In this document: in pieces, positions 7,015 through 15,647 of the stretch
How the letters are laid out: the number at the start of each line of letters is the position of its first letter
How positions within the stretch are numbered: position 1 is the stretch's first letter
From: Micromonospora sp. C95
GTDB taxonomy: Bacteria > Actinomycetota > Actinomycetes > Mycobacteriales > Micromonosporaceae
Assembly: GCF_018070465.1 (NCBI RefSeq)
Contig: NZ_JAGPXT010000008.1
Span: 124,001 to 188,000, forward strand
Direction: 5' to 3'
DNA: 64,000 nucleotides
The notes under the pieces: generated by a model
Told to the model about the DNA's origin: nothing
The model's database searches: none
The model's input: only the letters and a program-made list of their open reading frames with translations
Translations under genes and position numbers: made by a program

Positions 7015-8211
7015 TCAGAGCTTGTACTCGCGGAGCAGGCCGCGGGAGATGATCGTCTTCTGGATCTCCGAGGTGCCCTCGCCGATCAGCAGGAACGGTG
7101 CCTCCCGCATCAGCCGCTCGATCTCGTACTCCTTGGAGTAGCCGTAGCCGCCGTGGATGCGGAACGCCTCCTGGACGACCTCGGCGCAGTACTCCGAGGC
7201 GAGCAGCTTCGCCATCCCCGCCTCGACGTCGTTGCGCTGGCCGGCGTCCTTGAGCCGGGCCGCGTTGACCATCAGGGCGTGCGCCGCCTCGATCTTCGTA
7301 CCCATCTCGGCCAGCTTGAAGGCGATGGCCTGGTGCTTCGCGAGCGGCTGGCCGAAGGTGCGGCGCTGCTGGGCGTACCCGACGGCCAGCTCGAAGGCCC
7401 GGATGGAGATGCCGCAGGCACGGGCGGCGACGTTGACCCGGCCCACCTCGATGCCGTCCATCATCTGGTAGAAGCCCCGGCCTAACTGGTCGGCACCGCC
7501 GAGGACGGCGCTGGCGGGGACGGTGACGCCGTCGAGCACCATCTCGGTGGTCTCGACGCCCTTGTAGCCCATCTTGTCGATCTTGCCGGGGATAGTCAGG
7601 CCCGGTGCGGTCTCACCGAAGCCGGGCTCCTTCTCCAGCAGGAAGGTGCTCATGTTGCCGTAGACCGAGTCGGCGCCGGTCTCGGTCCGCACCAGGGTGG
7701 CCACCACCGACGAGTACGCGCCGTTGGTCAGCCACATCTTCTGGCCGTCGATGACGAAGCGGTCGCCGTCGCGGACCGCCTTCGACCTGATCGCCGAGAC
7801 GTCGGAACCACACTCCGGTTCCGACATCGAGAAGGCACCGCGTACCTCGCCGGTGGCCATCCTCGGCAGCAGCCGGGCCCGCTGTTCGGCGGAGCCGTGC
7901 TGGGAGATCAGGTACGCCACGATGAAGTGCGTGTTGACGATGCCGGAAATCGACATCCAGCCCCGGGAGAGTTCCTCCACCACGAGCGCGTAGGTCAGCA
8001 GGGACTCGCCGAGACCGCCGTGCTCCTCGGCGATGGTGAGCCCGAACAGGCCCATCTCCTTCATTCCGTCGAGAATGTCGGCCGGGTACTCGTCGGCGTG
8101 CTCCAGGCGCTGCGCGTGCGGGATGATCTCCTTGTCGGCGAACTCCCGGACGGTCTCCAGGATCGCCCGCTGCTCGTCGGTCAGGCCGGGCGTCTGGGCG
8201 AGTCGAGCCAT
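7015..8211 (-). CDS. Acyl-CoA dehydrogenase, possibly methylsuccinyl-CoA dehydrogenase
   Basis: A 398-residue FAD flavoprotein of the acyl-CoA dehydrogenase fold. Visible marks are the flavin/substrate segment FSMSEPECGSDVSAIRSKA, KMWLTNGAY, the arginine motif RRTFGQPLAKHQAIAFKLAEM, RIHGGYGYSKEYEIERLMRE, and the catalytic base Glu378 in LIGEGTSEIQ. Family and neighbours (MaoC hydratase, CoA-ester lyase) suggest the methylsuccinyl-CoA step of the ethylmalonyl-CoA pathway, but short-chain or branched acyl-CoAs are also possible. The start has GGAGG upstream (from 8224). A TetR-like operator lies 37-54 nt before it. Confidence 0.9.
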   Translation of the reverse strand: MARLAQTPGLTDEQRAILETVREFADKEIIPHAQRLEHADEYPADILDGMKEMGLFGLTIAEEHGGLGESLLTYALVVEELSRGWMSISGIVNTHFIVAYLISQHGSAEQRARLLPRMATGEVRGAFSMSEPECGSDVSAIRSKAVRDGDRFVIDGQKMWLTNGAYSSVVATLVRTETGADSVYGNMSTFLLEKEPGFGETAPGLTIPGKIDKMGYKGVETTEMVLDGVTVPASAVLGGADQLGRGFYQMMDGIEVGRVNVAARACGISIRAFELAVGYAQQRRTFGQPLAKHQAIAFKLAEMGTKIEAAHALMVNAARLKDAGQRNDVEAGMAKLLASEYCAEVVQEAFRIHGGYGYSKEYEIERLMREAPFLLIGEGTSEIQKTIISRGLLREYKL

Positions 8212-8247
8212 CTCTGCCTCCGAGGATTCAGCGCCTACTCACTGGTA

Positions 8248-8265
8248 ACTAAACGCTCGATCAGT
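8248..8265 (-). promoter_or_regulatory. Putative TetR-family operator
   Basis: The 18-bp ACT-N-A-N-CG-NN-CG-N-T-N-AGT is an imperfect palindrome (6 of 9 base pairs in the dyad match) in the promoter of the acyl-CoA dehydrogenase. Operators of this form are common for TetR-type regulators of acyl-CoA metabolism. No cognate regulator is adjacent. Confidence 0.45.
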
Positions 8266-8396
8266 ATCGGTCGCCCGACCCGGGACGGCCAAGGTGACCA
8301 GTCCCCACAACCGCTGTGAAAAGGTTCACCGCTGCGGGTAGCGTCCGGCAATGAGGGCCCCGCCTGTCAGGGACGTAGGGACCGTAGGAGGAGAGC

Positions 8397-8870
8397 GTGG
8401 GCCAACCACCGGAGCCGGACCAGCCACCGTCGCCCTACGAGCCACCGCCGGGCGGGCAGCAGCCGCAGTACGGCCAACCGTACGGCCAACAGGGCGGTCA
8501 GCCGGCGTACGGGCAGCCGTCGTACGAGCACCCGGGCCAGCCGCCGCACGGCCAGCAGTGGGGTCAGCAACCGCCGTACGCCCCACAGGTGCCCTACGGG
8601 CAGTACGGACCGCCGGCCGGCCAGGGCGGTGGACGCGGCACCAACGTGCTGGCCGTCCTGTCGCTGGTCTTCGCCTTCGTCTTCGCACCCGCCGGCATTG
8701 CCCTCGGCCACCTGGCCAAGCGGCAACTGCGCACCAGTGGCGAGGACGGCGAGCAGCTCGCCACCTGGGGCCTGATCCTCAGCTACATCTTCACCGGCCT
8801 GTTCCTGCTGGCCTGCTGCGGCTGGTTGGCGCTGGCGATCTGGGCCGGCTCCGACGGCACCAGCACCTGA
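8397..8870 (+). CDS. DUF4190 membrane protein with Pro/Gln/Gly/Tyr-rich N-terminus
   Basis: A 157-residue protein in two parts. Residues 1-80 are disordered and made of Pro-Gln-Tyr-Gly repeats. The second half is a DUF4190 module with two membrane helices (NVLAVLSLVFAFVFAPAGIALG and ATWGLILSYIFTGLFLLACCGW) joined by the conserved cytosolic loop HLAKRQLRTSGEDGEQLA. The function is unknown; related actinobacterial proteins are abundant small membrane proteins. The GTG at 8397 follows GGAGGAGA. A paralogue of the same build lies at 9905-10450, on the far side of the SDR gene. Confidence 0.85.
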   Translation: MGQPPEPDQPPSPYEPPPGGQQPQYGQPYGQQGGQPAYGQPSYEHPGQPPHGQQWGQQPPYAPQVPYGQYGPPAGQGGGRGTNVLAVLSLVFAFVFAPAGIALGHLAKRQLRTSGEDGEQLATWGLILSYIFTGLFLLACCGWLALAIWAGSDGTST

Positions 8871-8876
8871 GGCCGT

Positions 8877-9632
8877 TCAGCGGAACTGGGCCTCCCGGAC
8901 GCTGTTGCCGCCGTCGACCACCAACATCTGCCCGGTGATGTAGGACGCGGCCGGCGAGCAGAGGAACGTGATCGCCGCAGCCACCTCGTCGGGTGTGCCG
9001 GGGCGCCCCACCGGGGTACCCAGACCCTGCTTGATCTCGGCCATGGTCGAGGCGGCGGTGTAGATGGTGCCCGGAGCCACCGCGTTGACCGTCACCCCGT
9101 CGGCGATCATCTCCATGGCCAGCGCCCGGGTCAGGCCCACCACACCTGCCTTGGCCGCCGCGTACGCCGCCTCGGTGGGCAGCGCGTTGACCGGACCGGC
9201 GGTGGCGGCCAGATTCACGATCCGGCCCCAACCGCGCTCGGCCATGCCGCCGATGAACGCCCGGCTGCACAGGAAAGCGGTGGTCAGGTTGCGGTCGATC
9301 TCGCCCCGCCACTCGTCGTAGCTGAGCTGCGCGACCGGGCGCAGCACCTCCGGGCTGGCCCGGCTGGCCAGACCGGCGTTGTTGACCAGCACCTCGACAT
9401 CGCCGAGCTGCTCGGTCACGGCGTCGGCCAGCGCGCCCACCTCCGACTCGTCGGTGAGGTCGGCGACGAAACCGGTCACCCCGAGTTCGCCGGCCCGCTC
9501 GTGGATGCGCCGGGTGGTCGACACGATCGCCACCCGGGCGCCCAGGTCGGACAGTCGGCGGGCGGTGGCGTACCCGATGCCGTCCGGGCTGCCCGCCCCC
9601 GTCACCAGCGCGACCTTGCCGTCCAACCGCAT
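8877..9632 (-). CDS. SDR-family oxidoreductase (FabG-like)
   Basis: A 251-residue classical short-chain dehydrogenase. The dinucleotide motif is [13 protein letters not shown] near residues 9-21, then NNAG, and the catalytic Tyr-Lys pair is in YAAAKAG. The C-terminal block [24 protein letters not shown] is typical of 3-oxoacyl-ACP or related reductases. The substrate is not assignable. The ATG at 9632 ([12 protein letters not shown]) fits family length; an upstream ATG at 9782 with a fair AGGA site would add a 50-residue disordered Pro/Arg leader. It is convergent with the DUF4190 gene, six bases away. Confidence 0.88.
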   Translation of the reverse strand: MRLDGKVALVTGAGSPDGIGYATARRLSDLGARVAIVSTTRRIHERAGELGVTGFVADLTDESEVGALADAVTEQLGDVEVLVNNAGLASRASPEVLRPVAQLSYDEWRGEIDRNLTTAFLCSRAFIGGMAERGWGRIVNLAATAGPVNALPTEAAYAAAKAGVVGLTRALAMEMIADGVTVNAVAPGTIYTAASTMAEIKQGLGTPVGRPGTPDEVAAAITFLCSPAASYITGQMLVVDGGNSVREAQFR

Positions 9633-9904
9633 GGTCACCGGCTCGGGCAATGGTGCCGGTGCGTCCTGGTCGCCGGGCTCCGGTGCCGCGGCAGGGCGTG
9701 GCCGCCGGCTCAGGCCGGGCCGGCTGACGTCCCGTCTCGGTCTGTTGCCGGAACGGTCCGCCGCGCGCGCGTCAATCCCCATGCCGAGATCCTGCCCTTT
9801 CCCGCCGCTGTCGGGCAACGCGCACCCGGTGCCGGGCGCGTCGCGAGGTGCGCGGCAGTGACTACCCTGACTGCGCCACATCATCGCGACGGAAGAGAAG
9901 CCCG

Positions 9905-10450
9905 ATGACGCAACCCCCGCCGGCCGGCGGCTGGCCCGACCCCGCATCGACCGGCCAGCCGTCCAGCCCGCCCGCCGACCCGACGCTGCCGGTCAGCTCG
10001 CAGCCGGCTGTTCCACCGCAGCCGTCCGGATACGATCCGTACCAGCCGCCGGCCGACCCGTACGCCGGGATGACGTCGGGCCCGGCCGCCGCGCCGTATC
10101 CGCCCCCCGGATACCCGCCGGCCCAGCCCGCCGGTTACCCGCCGGCCGCACCCGGCTACGGCTACCCGCAGCCGGGGTACGGCTATCCGCAGCAGAAGAC
10201 GAACTCGATGGCGATCGTCGCCCTGGTGCTCTCCCTGATCGGGATCGGCTCGTGCATCACCGCCCCGGTCGGCGCCATCATGGGGCACGTGGCCATGCGC
10301 CAGATCCGGGAGACCGGCGAGAGCGGCGAGGGGATGGCCAAGGCCGCCATCATCGTCGGTTGGATCCTCACCGGCCTGCTCGCCCTGGTGATCGTCGGTT
10401 ACGCCATCGCGATCGCCTTCGCCATCGCGAACTCGTCCTCCACCACCTGA
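9905..10450 (+). CDS. DUF4190 membrane protein, Pro-rich N-terminus
   Basis: A 181-residue protein with the same architecture as the gene at 8397. Residues 1-100 form a Pro/Tyr/Ala-rich disordered region with [18 protein letters not shown] repeats. A DUF4190 module follows, with two helices ([26 protein letters not shown] and [24 protein letters not shown]) around the loop [18 protein letters not shown]. The two genes are clearly paralogous. The ATG at 9905 has GGAAGAG upstream. A bidirectional hairpin follows the stop. Confidence 0.85.
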   Translation: MTQPPPAGGWPDPASTGQPSSPPADPTLPVSSQPAVPPQPSGYDPYQPPADPYAGMTSGPAAAPYPPPGYPPAQPAGYPPAAPGYGYPQPGYGYPQQKTNSMAIVALVLSLIGIGSCITAPVGAIMGHVAMRQIRETGESGEGMAKAAIIVGWILTGLLALVIVGYAIAIAFAIANSSSTT

Positions 10451-10457
10451 GCAGTGA

Positions 10458-10487
10458 CGCCCGCCCCGGCCGAGGTCGGGGCGGGCG
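10458..10487. terminator. Bidirectional hairpin between convergent genes
   Basis: CGCCCGCCCCG (10458-10468) pairs perfectly with 10477-10487 around an 8-nt loop, in the 54-base gap between the convergent DUF4190 and CoA-lyase genes. Confidence 0.75.
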
Positions 10488-10504
10488 CTGGGTGATCGCT
10501 GCGG

Positions 10505-11461
10505 TTACTCGGCCGGCGGGCTGAACGTCGACGTGCGCGTCATGCCCGCAGCCCGGCCCTTGGCGGCGATCACCAGCGCCATCTTGCGGGACGCCTCGTC
10601 GATCATCTCGTCGCCGAGCATCACCGCACCCAGCCGGCCACCGGCCTCCGAGGTGTAGTGCTGGTACGCGTCGAGGATCAGTTCGGCGTGGTCGTAGTCG
10701 GCCTGGGCCGGCGAGTAGACCTCGTTCGCGGCATCGATCTGCCCGGGATGCAGTACCCACTTGCCGTCGAAGCCGAGCGCCGCCGACCGCTTCGCCACCT
10801 CGCGGAACCCGTCGGTGTCCCGGATCTGCAGGAACGGGCCGTCGATGGCCTGCTTGTCGTGCATCCGAGCGGCCATCAGGATGCGCATCAGGATGTAGTG
10901 GTACGGGTCGCCCGGGTAGTCGGGGATGAGGCTGCCGACCACAAGCGACTTCATGTTGATCGAGGCCATGAAGTCGGCCGGACCGAAGATGATCGTTTCG
11001 ACGCGGGCCGACGCGGCGGCGATGGCGTCGACGTTGACCAGGCCGGCGGCGTTCTCGATCTGCGCCTCGATGCCGATCCGACCAACCTCCAGGCCGAGGG
11101 TCTTCTCCAGTTGGGTGAGGGTCAGGTCCAGCCACTGCACCTGCGCCGCGTTCTGCACCTTCGGCAGCATCACGCAGTCGAGGTTGGCTCCCGCACCCTC
11201 CACCACGTCGATGACGTCCCGGTAGGTCCACGGGGTGGTGAGGTCGTTGACCCGGACGACCCGGGTCTTGCCGGCCCAGTCGCCCTCGTTCAGTGCGGCC
11301 ACGATGTTCTTCCGGGCGTCCGGCTTGGCCAGTGGGGCGACCGCGTCCTCCAGGTCGAGGAAGACCTGGTCGGCGGGAAGACCCTGGGCCTTGCCGAGCA
11401 TCTTGACGCTCGATCCGGGCACGGCCAGACAGGACCGACGGGGACGCCCGACAACGGCCAT
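10505..11461 (-). CDS. CoA-ester lyase, HpcH/CitE family (malyl/beta-methylmalyl-CoA lyase-like)
   Basis: A 318-residue TIM-barrel C-C lyase. Visible marks are RRSCLAVPGSSVKM at the N-terminus, FLDLEDAVAP, the Mg2+-binding Glu region IGIEAQIENAAGLVNVDAI and Asp in FGPADFMAS, and GKWVLHPGQIDAANEVY near the C-terminus. Such enzymes split malyl-CoA or beta-methylmalyl-CoA to acetyl- or propionyl-CoA and glyoxylate in the ethylmalonyl-CoA pathway. The pathway role is inferred together with the MaoC and acyl-CoA dehydrogenase genes nearby. The start at 11461 has AAGGAG about 8 nt upstream; the ATG at 11536 lacks support. Confidence 0.88.
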   Translation of the reverse strand: MAVVGRPRRSCLAVPGSSVKMLGKAQGLPADQVFLDLEDAVAPLAKPDARKNIVAALNEGDWAGKTRVVRVNDLTTPWTYRDVIDVVEGAGANLDCVMLPKVQNAAQVQWLDLTLTQLEKTLGLEVGRIGIEAQIENAAGLVNVDAIAAASARVETIIFGPADFMASINMKSLVVGSLIPDYPGDPYHYILMRILMAARMHDKQAIDGPFLQIRDTDGFREVAKRSAALGFDGKWVLHPGQIDAANEVYSPAQADYDHAELILDAYQHYTSEAGGRLGAVMLGDEMIDEASRKMALVIAAKGRAAGMTRTSTFSPPAE

Positions 11462-11550
11462 CGACGGCGCTCCTTCCGGGGCGCGGCCGCTCCGCCGCCC
11501 CTGACTTAACGATCTCAAAGGTGTTTGTGACGCCACGGTAACCTCGTGCC

Positions 11551-12396
11551 GTGACCGCGGTGAATGGACCTGTGGAAGATGTCACTGACCGTCGACTGGT
11601 CGTGATCACCGGAGCCAGTTCCGGCATCGGGTTGGCCGCGGCCACCAACCTGGCCTGTCGAGGCGACCGGGTGGTGCTGGTCGGCCGGGATCCGGCCCGA
11701 CTGCGGGCCGCCGCCGACGAGGTACGCGAGGCCTCCGGGGAGCGGCCCGAGGTGTTCCGCGCCGACTTCGCCGTCCTCGACGACGTTCGGCAGCTGGCCG
11801 AGCGGCTGCGCGCCGGGTACGACCGGATCGACGTGCTGGCCAACAACGCCGGCGCGATCGTGCTCCAGCCGGTCACCACCGTCGACGGTTTCGAGCTGTC
11901 GGTCCAGGCCAACCACCTGTCCCCCTTTCTGCTCAGCAACCTGCTGGCCGACCGGGTGCGCCGCATGGTGGTGACCGCCTCCGGCGCGCACCGCAGCGGT
12001 GCGCTCGATCCGGACGACCTGAACGCGTCGCTGCGCCGCTACCGCCCGATGTCCGCGTACGGCACCAGTAAGCAGGCGAACATCCTGTTCACCGCCGAGG
12101 CGGCCCGGAGATGGCCGCACGTCGACTCGTACTGCTTCCATCCCGGAGTGGTCCGGACCCGGTTCGGCAACGACAGCCGGGTGGTCGCCCTGGGCATGCG
12201 TCTGCTGCCGTTCCGCAGTCCGGTCAAGGGCGCCCAGACGCTGGTCTGGCTCGCCAACCAGGACCGGTCCCGGTTGATCGGCGGCGCTTACTACTTCGAC
12301 TGCCGGCCACGCCGCCCGTGGCCCAAGGCGGCCGACCCGCGGCTCGCCGCGCGACTCTGGGCGGCCAGCGCCACCGCCGTCGGCATCCCGCACTGA
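11551..12396 (+). CDS. SDR-family oxidoreductase (retinol dehydrogenase-like)
   Basis: A 281-residue short-chain dehydrogenase of the retinol dehydrogenase/WW-oxidoreductase-like type. TGASSGIGLA is near residues 20-29, VLANNAG near 89-95, VVTASGAH holds the catalytic Ser, and the YGTSKQAN segment holds Tyr and Lys. The C-terminus contains YYFDCRPRRPWPKA, usual in this subgroup. The natural substrate is unknown; the name does not imply retinoid use. GTG start at 11551. Confidence 0.87.
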   Translation: MTAVNGPVEDVTDRRLVVITGASSGIGLAAATNLACRGDRVVLVGRDPARLRAAADEVREASGERPEVFRADFAVLDDVRQLAERLRAGYDRIDVLANNAGAIVLQPVTTVDGFELSVQANHLSPFLLSNLLADRVRRMVVTASGAHRSGALDPDDLNASLRRYRPMSAYGTSKQANILFTAEAARRWPHVDSYCFHPGVVRTRFGNDSRVVALGMRLLPFRSPVKGAQTLVWLANQDRSRLIGGAYYFDCRPRRPWPKAADPRLAARLWAASATAVGIPH

Positions 12397-12537
12397 CGGC
12401 ACGGACCGACCGGATCGCTCCGGCCCGGCCCGCATCGGGCGGCACCGCCTCGCGGTTCAGCACGGTCACCTGGTGTCCGCTGCGGGCCAGGCGCAACCGG
12501 GTCGCCAGAGTCGGCAAACATTGCGATACTCCGCGCC

Positions 12538-13257
12538 ATGACCGTCGGCGAGGGCGTCAACCTGCAGGTGCTGGACAAGGACGAGGAGTTGGCCGCCCGG
12601 CTCGACGCCGAGCTGACCGCCTTCAACCAGCGAGCCACCGGTGCCGCCGACGAGGCGGCGCTGTCCGTCCGGGTCACCGACTCCGACGGCGAACTGGTGG
12701 CCGGGCTGACCGGTTGGAGCTGGGGCAGCTGCGCCGGGATCAACATGGTCTGGGTCCGTGCGGATCGCCGCGGCGAAGGCTGGGGCGGCCGGCTGCTCGC
12801 GGCGGCCGAGCAGGAGGCCCGACGACGCGGCTGCACCGAGATCTCGGTGGCCTCGTTCTCGTTCCAGGCACCGGGCTTCTACCGCCGGCACGGCTACCTC
12901 GACACCGGTCGCCGGGAGGGCATCCCGGGTGGTCACGTCGACCACCAGTTCTGGAAGTCGCTGGTCACCGACCCGGCCGCCGCGGTGCGCCTGGTCGCGC
13001 TGGTGGAGCTGCCCGACGGCGCGATCGAGGCCGGGCAGCGGTACGAGGACACCGTGCTGGCGCTGCTGCCACGCCACGGCGGACGGCTGGAACGACGGCT
13101 GCGAACCGGTGACGGGGTTGCCGAGGTGCACGTCATCCGCTTCGACACCCGGGCCGGCTACGCGGCGTTCCTGGCCGATCCGGAGCGGGCCGCGCTGCGC
13201 GCGACACTTGGCGAGGCCGCGCCGCAGACCCGGGTGCTGGAGGTGCAGGAGGCGTGA
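12538..13257 (+). CDS. GNAT acetyltransferase with C-terminal DUF1330-like domain
   Basis: A 239-residue two-domain protein. Residues 1-145 form a GNAT domain with acetyl-CoA loop RADRRGEGWGGRLL and APGFYRRHGY. The remainder (VRLVALVELPDGAIEAGQRYEDTV to the end) looks like a ferredoxin-fold dimeric alpha/beta barrel of the DUF1330 kind. The N-terminal part resembles stand-alone acetyltransferases of small amines or antibiotics, but the substrate is unknown. The fusion is not one I recall as common. ATG start at 12538; the gene is convergent with the EamA transporter. Confidence 0.8.
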   Translation: MTVGEGVNLQVLDKDEELAARLDAELTAFNQRATGAADEAALSVRVTDSDGELVAGLTGWSWGSCAGINMVWVRADRRGEGWGGRLLAAAEQEARRRGCTEISVASFSFQAPGFYRRHGYLDTGRREGIPGGHVDHQFWKSLVTDPAAAVRLVALVELPDGAIEAGQRYEDTVLALLPRHGGRLERRLRTGDGVAEVHVIRFDTRAGYAAFLADPERAALRATLGEAAPQTRVLEVQEA

Positions 13258-13272
13258 CCGGTGAGGTCGGCG

Positions 13273-14244
13273 TCAGTCGCGGACCGGGGCGGCGTCCGCC
13301 GGCACCGCCGTACTGACCCGGGCCGTACGCCGGGCCGTGCGGGCGCTGGACAACACCACCACGGCCACCCCGACCAGCAGCAGCGACAGGCCGGGCAGGG
13401 TCACCGGGTCGGGCAGCTGACCCAGCCACGCCCAGCCGATCAGCGCCGCACCGGGTGCCTCCAGCAAGATCAGGACGCTCACCGTGGTGGCCGAGACCCG
13501 TCGCAGCGCGTAGCTGAACATCGAGTGACCGAGCAGCTGCGCCCCGCCGACCAGGGCGAGCACGGCCAGCCAGGTGCCGGTGTCGAATCCGCTGAGCGGC
13601 ACCCGGCCGACGAGACAGACCACCAGCAGGATCAGGCCACACACGCCGTAGCAGATGGTGGTGTAGGTGGCGTTGCTGACGGTGACCCGGGCACGCTCAC
13701 CCAGCGCGGTGTACACCGCCGCGAACAGACCACCGGCCAGCGCCAGCAGATCGCCGGTGAAGGCCTGACCCGAGACCGTGAAGTCGGCGCCGGTCGCCAG
13801 CGCCGCCCCGACCACGGCCACCCCGATGCCGGCCCAGACACCCACCGGCAACCGGCGGCCCTGCGCTCGGGCGATCAGCCCCTGCCAGACCGGCTGGGTG
13901 GCCACCAGCGCCGTTGCCGCAGCCACCGAGGTGAGCTTCGCACTCGGCATCCAGGCGGCGAAATGCGCCGCCAGCGCCACTCCGGAGAGCACGCAGAACA
14001 TGCCCTCGCGGCGGCCCGAGCCGCTGGTCACGAAGCGGAACTCGGACCGCCGGCGGGTGAGCGCGAACGGACTCAGTACGGCGACGGCCAGCACATTGCG
14101 CCAGAAGGCGACCGCCAGGGCGGGTGCGGCGGCGAACGCGATGAGCGGCGCGGACGACGAGACGGCGAAGACGGCGACGGCCAGTGCCGCACCGGTCATC
14201 AGGTCGAGCGGCGGACGATGGGGTTCGGTGGCCACGAGGTGCAA
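13273..14244 (-). CDS. EamA/DMT-family transporter
   Basis: A 323-residue integral membrane protein with about ten hydrophobic helices arranged as two EamA repeats. The first repeat ends near SAKLTSVAAATALVATQPVWQGLI and the second near RVSATTVSVLILLEAPGAALIGWAWLGQLPD, both with the family hallmark of a late helix pair. It probably exports small metabolites or amino acids by secondary transport. GTG start at 14244, with a possible second start three codons in. The C-terminal tail is Arg/Ala-rich and cytosolic. Confidence 0.88.
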   Translation of the reverse strand: MHLVATEPHRPPLDLMTGAALAVAVFAVSSSAPLIAFAAAPALAVAFWRNVLAVAVLSPFALTRRRSEFRFVTSGSGRREGMFCVLSGVALAAHFAAWMPSAKLTSVAAATALVATQPVWQGLIARAQGRRLPVGVWAGIGVAVVGAALATGADFTVSGQAFTGDLLALAGGLFAAVYTALGERARVTVSNATYTTICYGVCGLILLVVCLVGRVPLSGFDTGTWLAVLALVGGAQLLGHSMFSYALRRVSATTVSVLILLEAPGAALIGWAWLGQLPDPVTLPGLSLLLVGVAVVVLSSARTARRTARVSTAVPADAAPVRD

Positions 14245-14344
14245 TCTTCACACGCCGCACGGGCACCACTTTCCGTCAACGTTCGGTTACGATCATGCGC
14301 GTCCTCACCCCAGGGCTCCTTCCGTCCGCCCGGAGGCGGTTCCC

Positions 14345-15055
14345 ATGCCCACGTTCCGGGCGGTGCTGTTCGACTTCTTCGGCACGTTGACCCGTCCGGT
14401 TCAGCGGGGCGAAGGTCACCTCAGCACCGCCGAACTGCTCGGCTGCCCGCCGGACACCTTTGTCGAGGTGCTCGACCGCAGTTTCTACGAGCGCGCCAGC
14501 GGGCGCTTCGGCACGGTCGAGGCGACCCTGCGCTGGGTGTGTGAACAGGCCGGCGTACACCCTTCGGTGGCGGCGTTGCGAGCTGCCGCCGCTGCCCGAC
14601 ACCAGGCCGTACGCGCGGACACCCGGTTGCGGGACGAGGCCGTGCCGACCCTGCGGGCGCTGCGGCGGCGGGGCTTACGGACCGGCGTGATCAGTGACTG
14701 CACCCACGAACTGCCGACGTTCCTGCCGGAGTTGGCGATCGCCCCGCTGCTCGACGTCCGGGTGTTCTCCGTGCAGGTGGGGCGATGCAAGCCGGACGCG
14801 AGCCTCTACCTGGCCGCCTGTGCCCGGCTGGGCCTGCCACCGGCAGACTGTCTCTACGTCGGCGACGGCGGTAGCCAGGAGCTGACCGGTGCGCAGCGCG
14901 CCGGCCTGAGCGCGGTCCGGCTCGCTGCGCCCGACCTCACCGACCACCTAGTGTTCAACCTCGACGCCGACTGGGCCGGCCGGACCCTGGAGTCCCTCTA
15001 CGAGGTGGTCGACCTGGTCGACGAGACCCCCAGCCCGGTCGGCGCACCCGCGTAG
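14345..15055 (+). CDS. HAD-superfamily hydrolase
   Basis: A 236-residue haloacid dehalogenase-type hydrolase. Motif I is LFDFFGTLT near residues 8-16, so the nucleophile is Asp10, while the usual second Asp of DxDGTL is replaced by Phe (DFFGT). Motif II is VISDCTHEL, motif III the Lys in GRCKPDASLY, and motif IV VGDGGSQEL. Changes at the second Asp occur in 2-haloacid dehalogenases and epoxide-hydrolase-like HADs, so phosphatase activity is not certain. The ATG at 14345 follows GGAGG. Confidence 0.85.
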   Translation: MPTFRAVLFDFFGTLTRPVQRGEGHLSTAELLGCPPDTFVEVLDRSFYERASGRFGTVEATLRWVCEQAGVHPSVAALRAAAAARHQAVRADTRLRDEAVPTLRALRRRGLRTGVISDCTHELPTFLPELAIAPLLDVRVFSVQVGRCKPDASLYLAACARLGLPPADCLYVGDGGSQELTGAQRAGLSAVRLAAPDLTDHLVFNLDADWAGRTLESLYEVVDLVDETPSPVGAPA

Positions 15056-15100
15056 CCACGCGGGCACCCGGGGTGGCTGCGGCGGCTCGCAGGAGGTGGA

Positions 15101-15607
15101 TCAGCGCCGCCGGACGCGGTGCAGCCGGAACGGCCGGCGGGTGGCCCGCACCGCCGGCGTCGGCCGGGGCCGCTCGGCCAGCGAACCGGCTGGCAGCTCG
15201 GCGCCGTGCGCCGGCTGGCCGATCGGCGCGAGCCGCACCAGGGCACAGCCGTCGGCGGCCCAGCGGGCGACGAGTTCCGTGGTCGGCCCGGGCGCGTTGA
15301 GCCGTTTGGCCGCCACCAACGGGGCGAGCGTGTCCCACTGCTCGGTGCCGGATGCGACCCGGCTGACCCGCGCCGACCAGGTGACGATCCGGCCACCGTG
15401 ATCACCGCGCTGCGTCACCTCGGCCTCGTCCGCCTCGGCCAGGCCCGGCGCGGACTGTTCCCCGGGGCCGCTGACCACGAACAGCGCGGCCTCCAGGGGC
15501 ACGCACCACAGGGCCAGCGGCGGGCCGCCGGCCACCGCGACCCAGGCCACCGAGGCCTTCTTCATCGCCTCGTCGACCAGGGGGTGGTTTTCACGCTCGT
15601 CGGTCAC
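15101..15607 (-). CDS. Conserved actinobacterial hypothetical protein
   Basis: A 168-residue protein beginning MTDERENHPLVDEAMKKA with the block VAWVAVAGGPPLALWCVPLE and later GDHGGRIVTWSARVSRV and VARWAADGCALVRLAPIG. I recall close relatives across Streptomyces and Micromonospora without an assigned role. A flavin-reductase-like split barrel is possible from the strand pattern but not shown. The tail is Pro/Arg-rich. It lies just downstream of the PhzF gene on the same strand. Confidence 0.75.
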   Translation of the reverse strand: MTDERENHPLVDEAMKKASVAWVAVAGGPPLALWCVPLEAALFVVSGPGEQSAPGLAEADEAEVTQRGDHGGRIVTWSARVSRVASGTEQWDTLAPLVAAKRLNAPGPTTELVARWAADGCALVRLAPIGQPAHGAELPAGSLAERPRPTPAVRATRRPFRLHRVRRR

Positions 15608-15647
15608 CGCGGCATCCTCTCGTATCCGGGCCAGTCCGCGTCGGCCG

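Noticed and set aside
10368..11966. 532-codon minus-strand frame over the CoA-lyase gene
   Set aside because: It is a different frame of the CoA-lyase region and lacks any conserved block.
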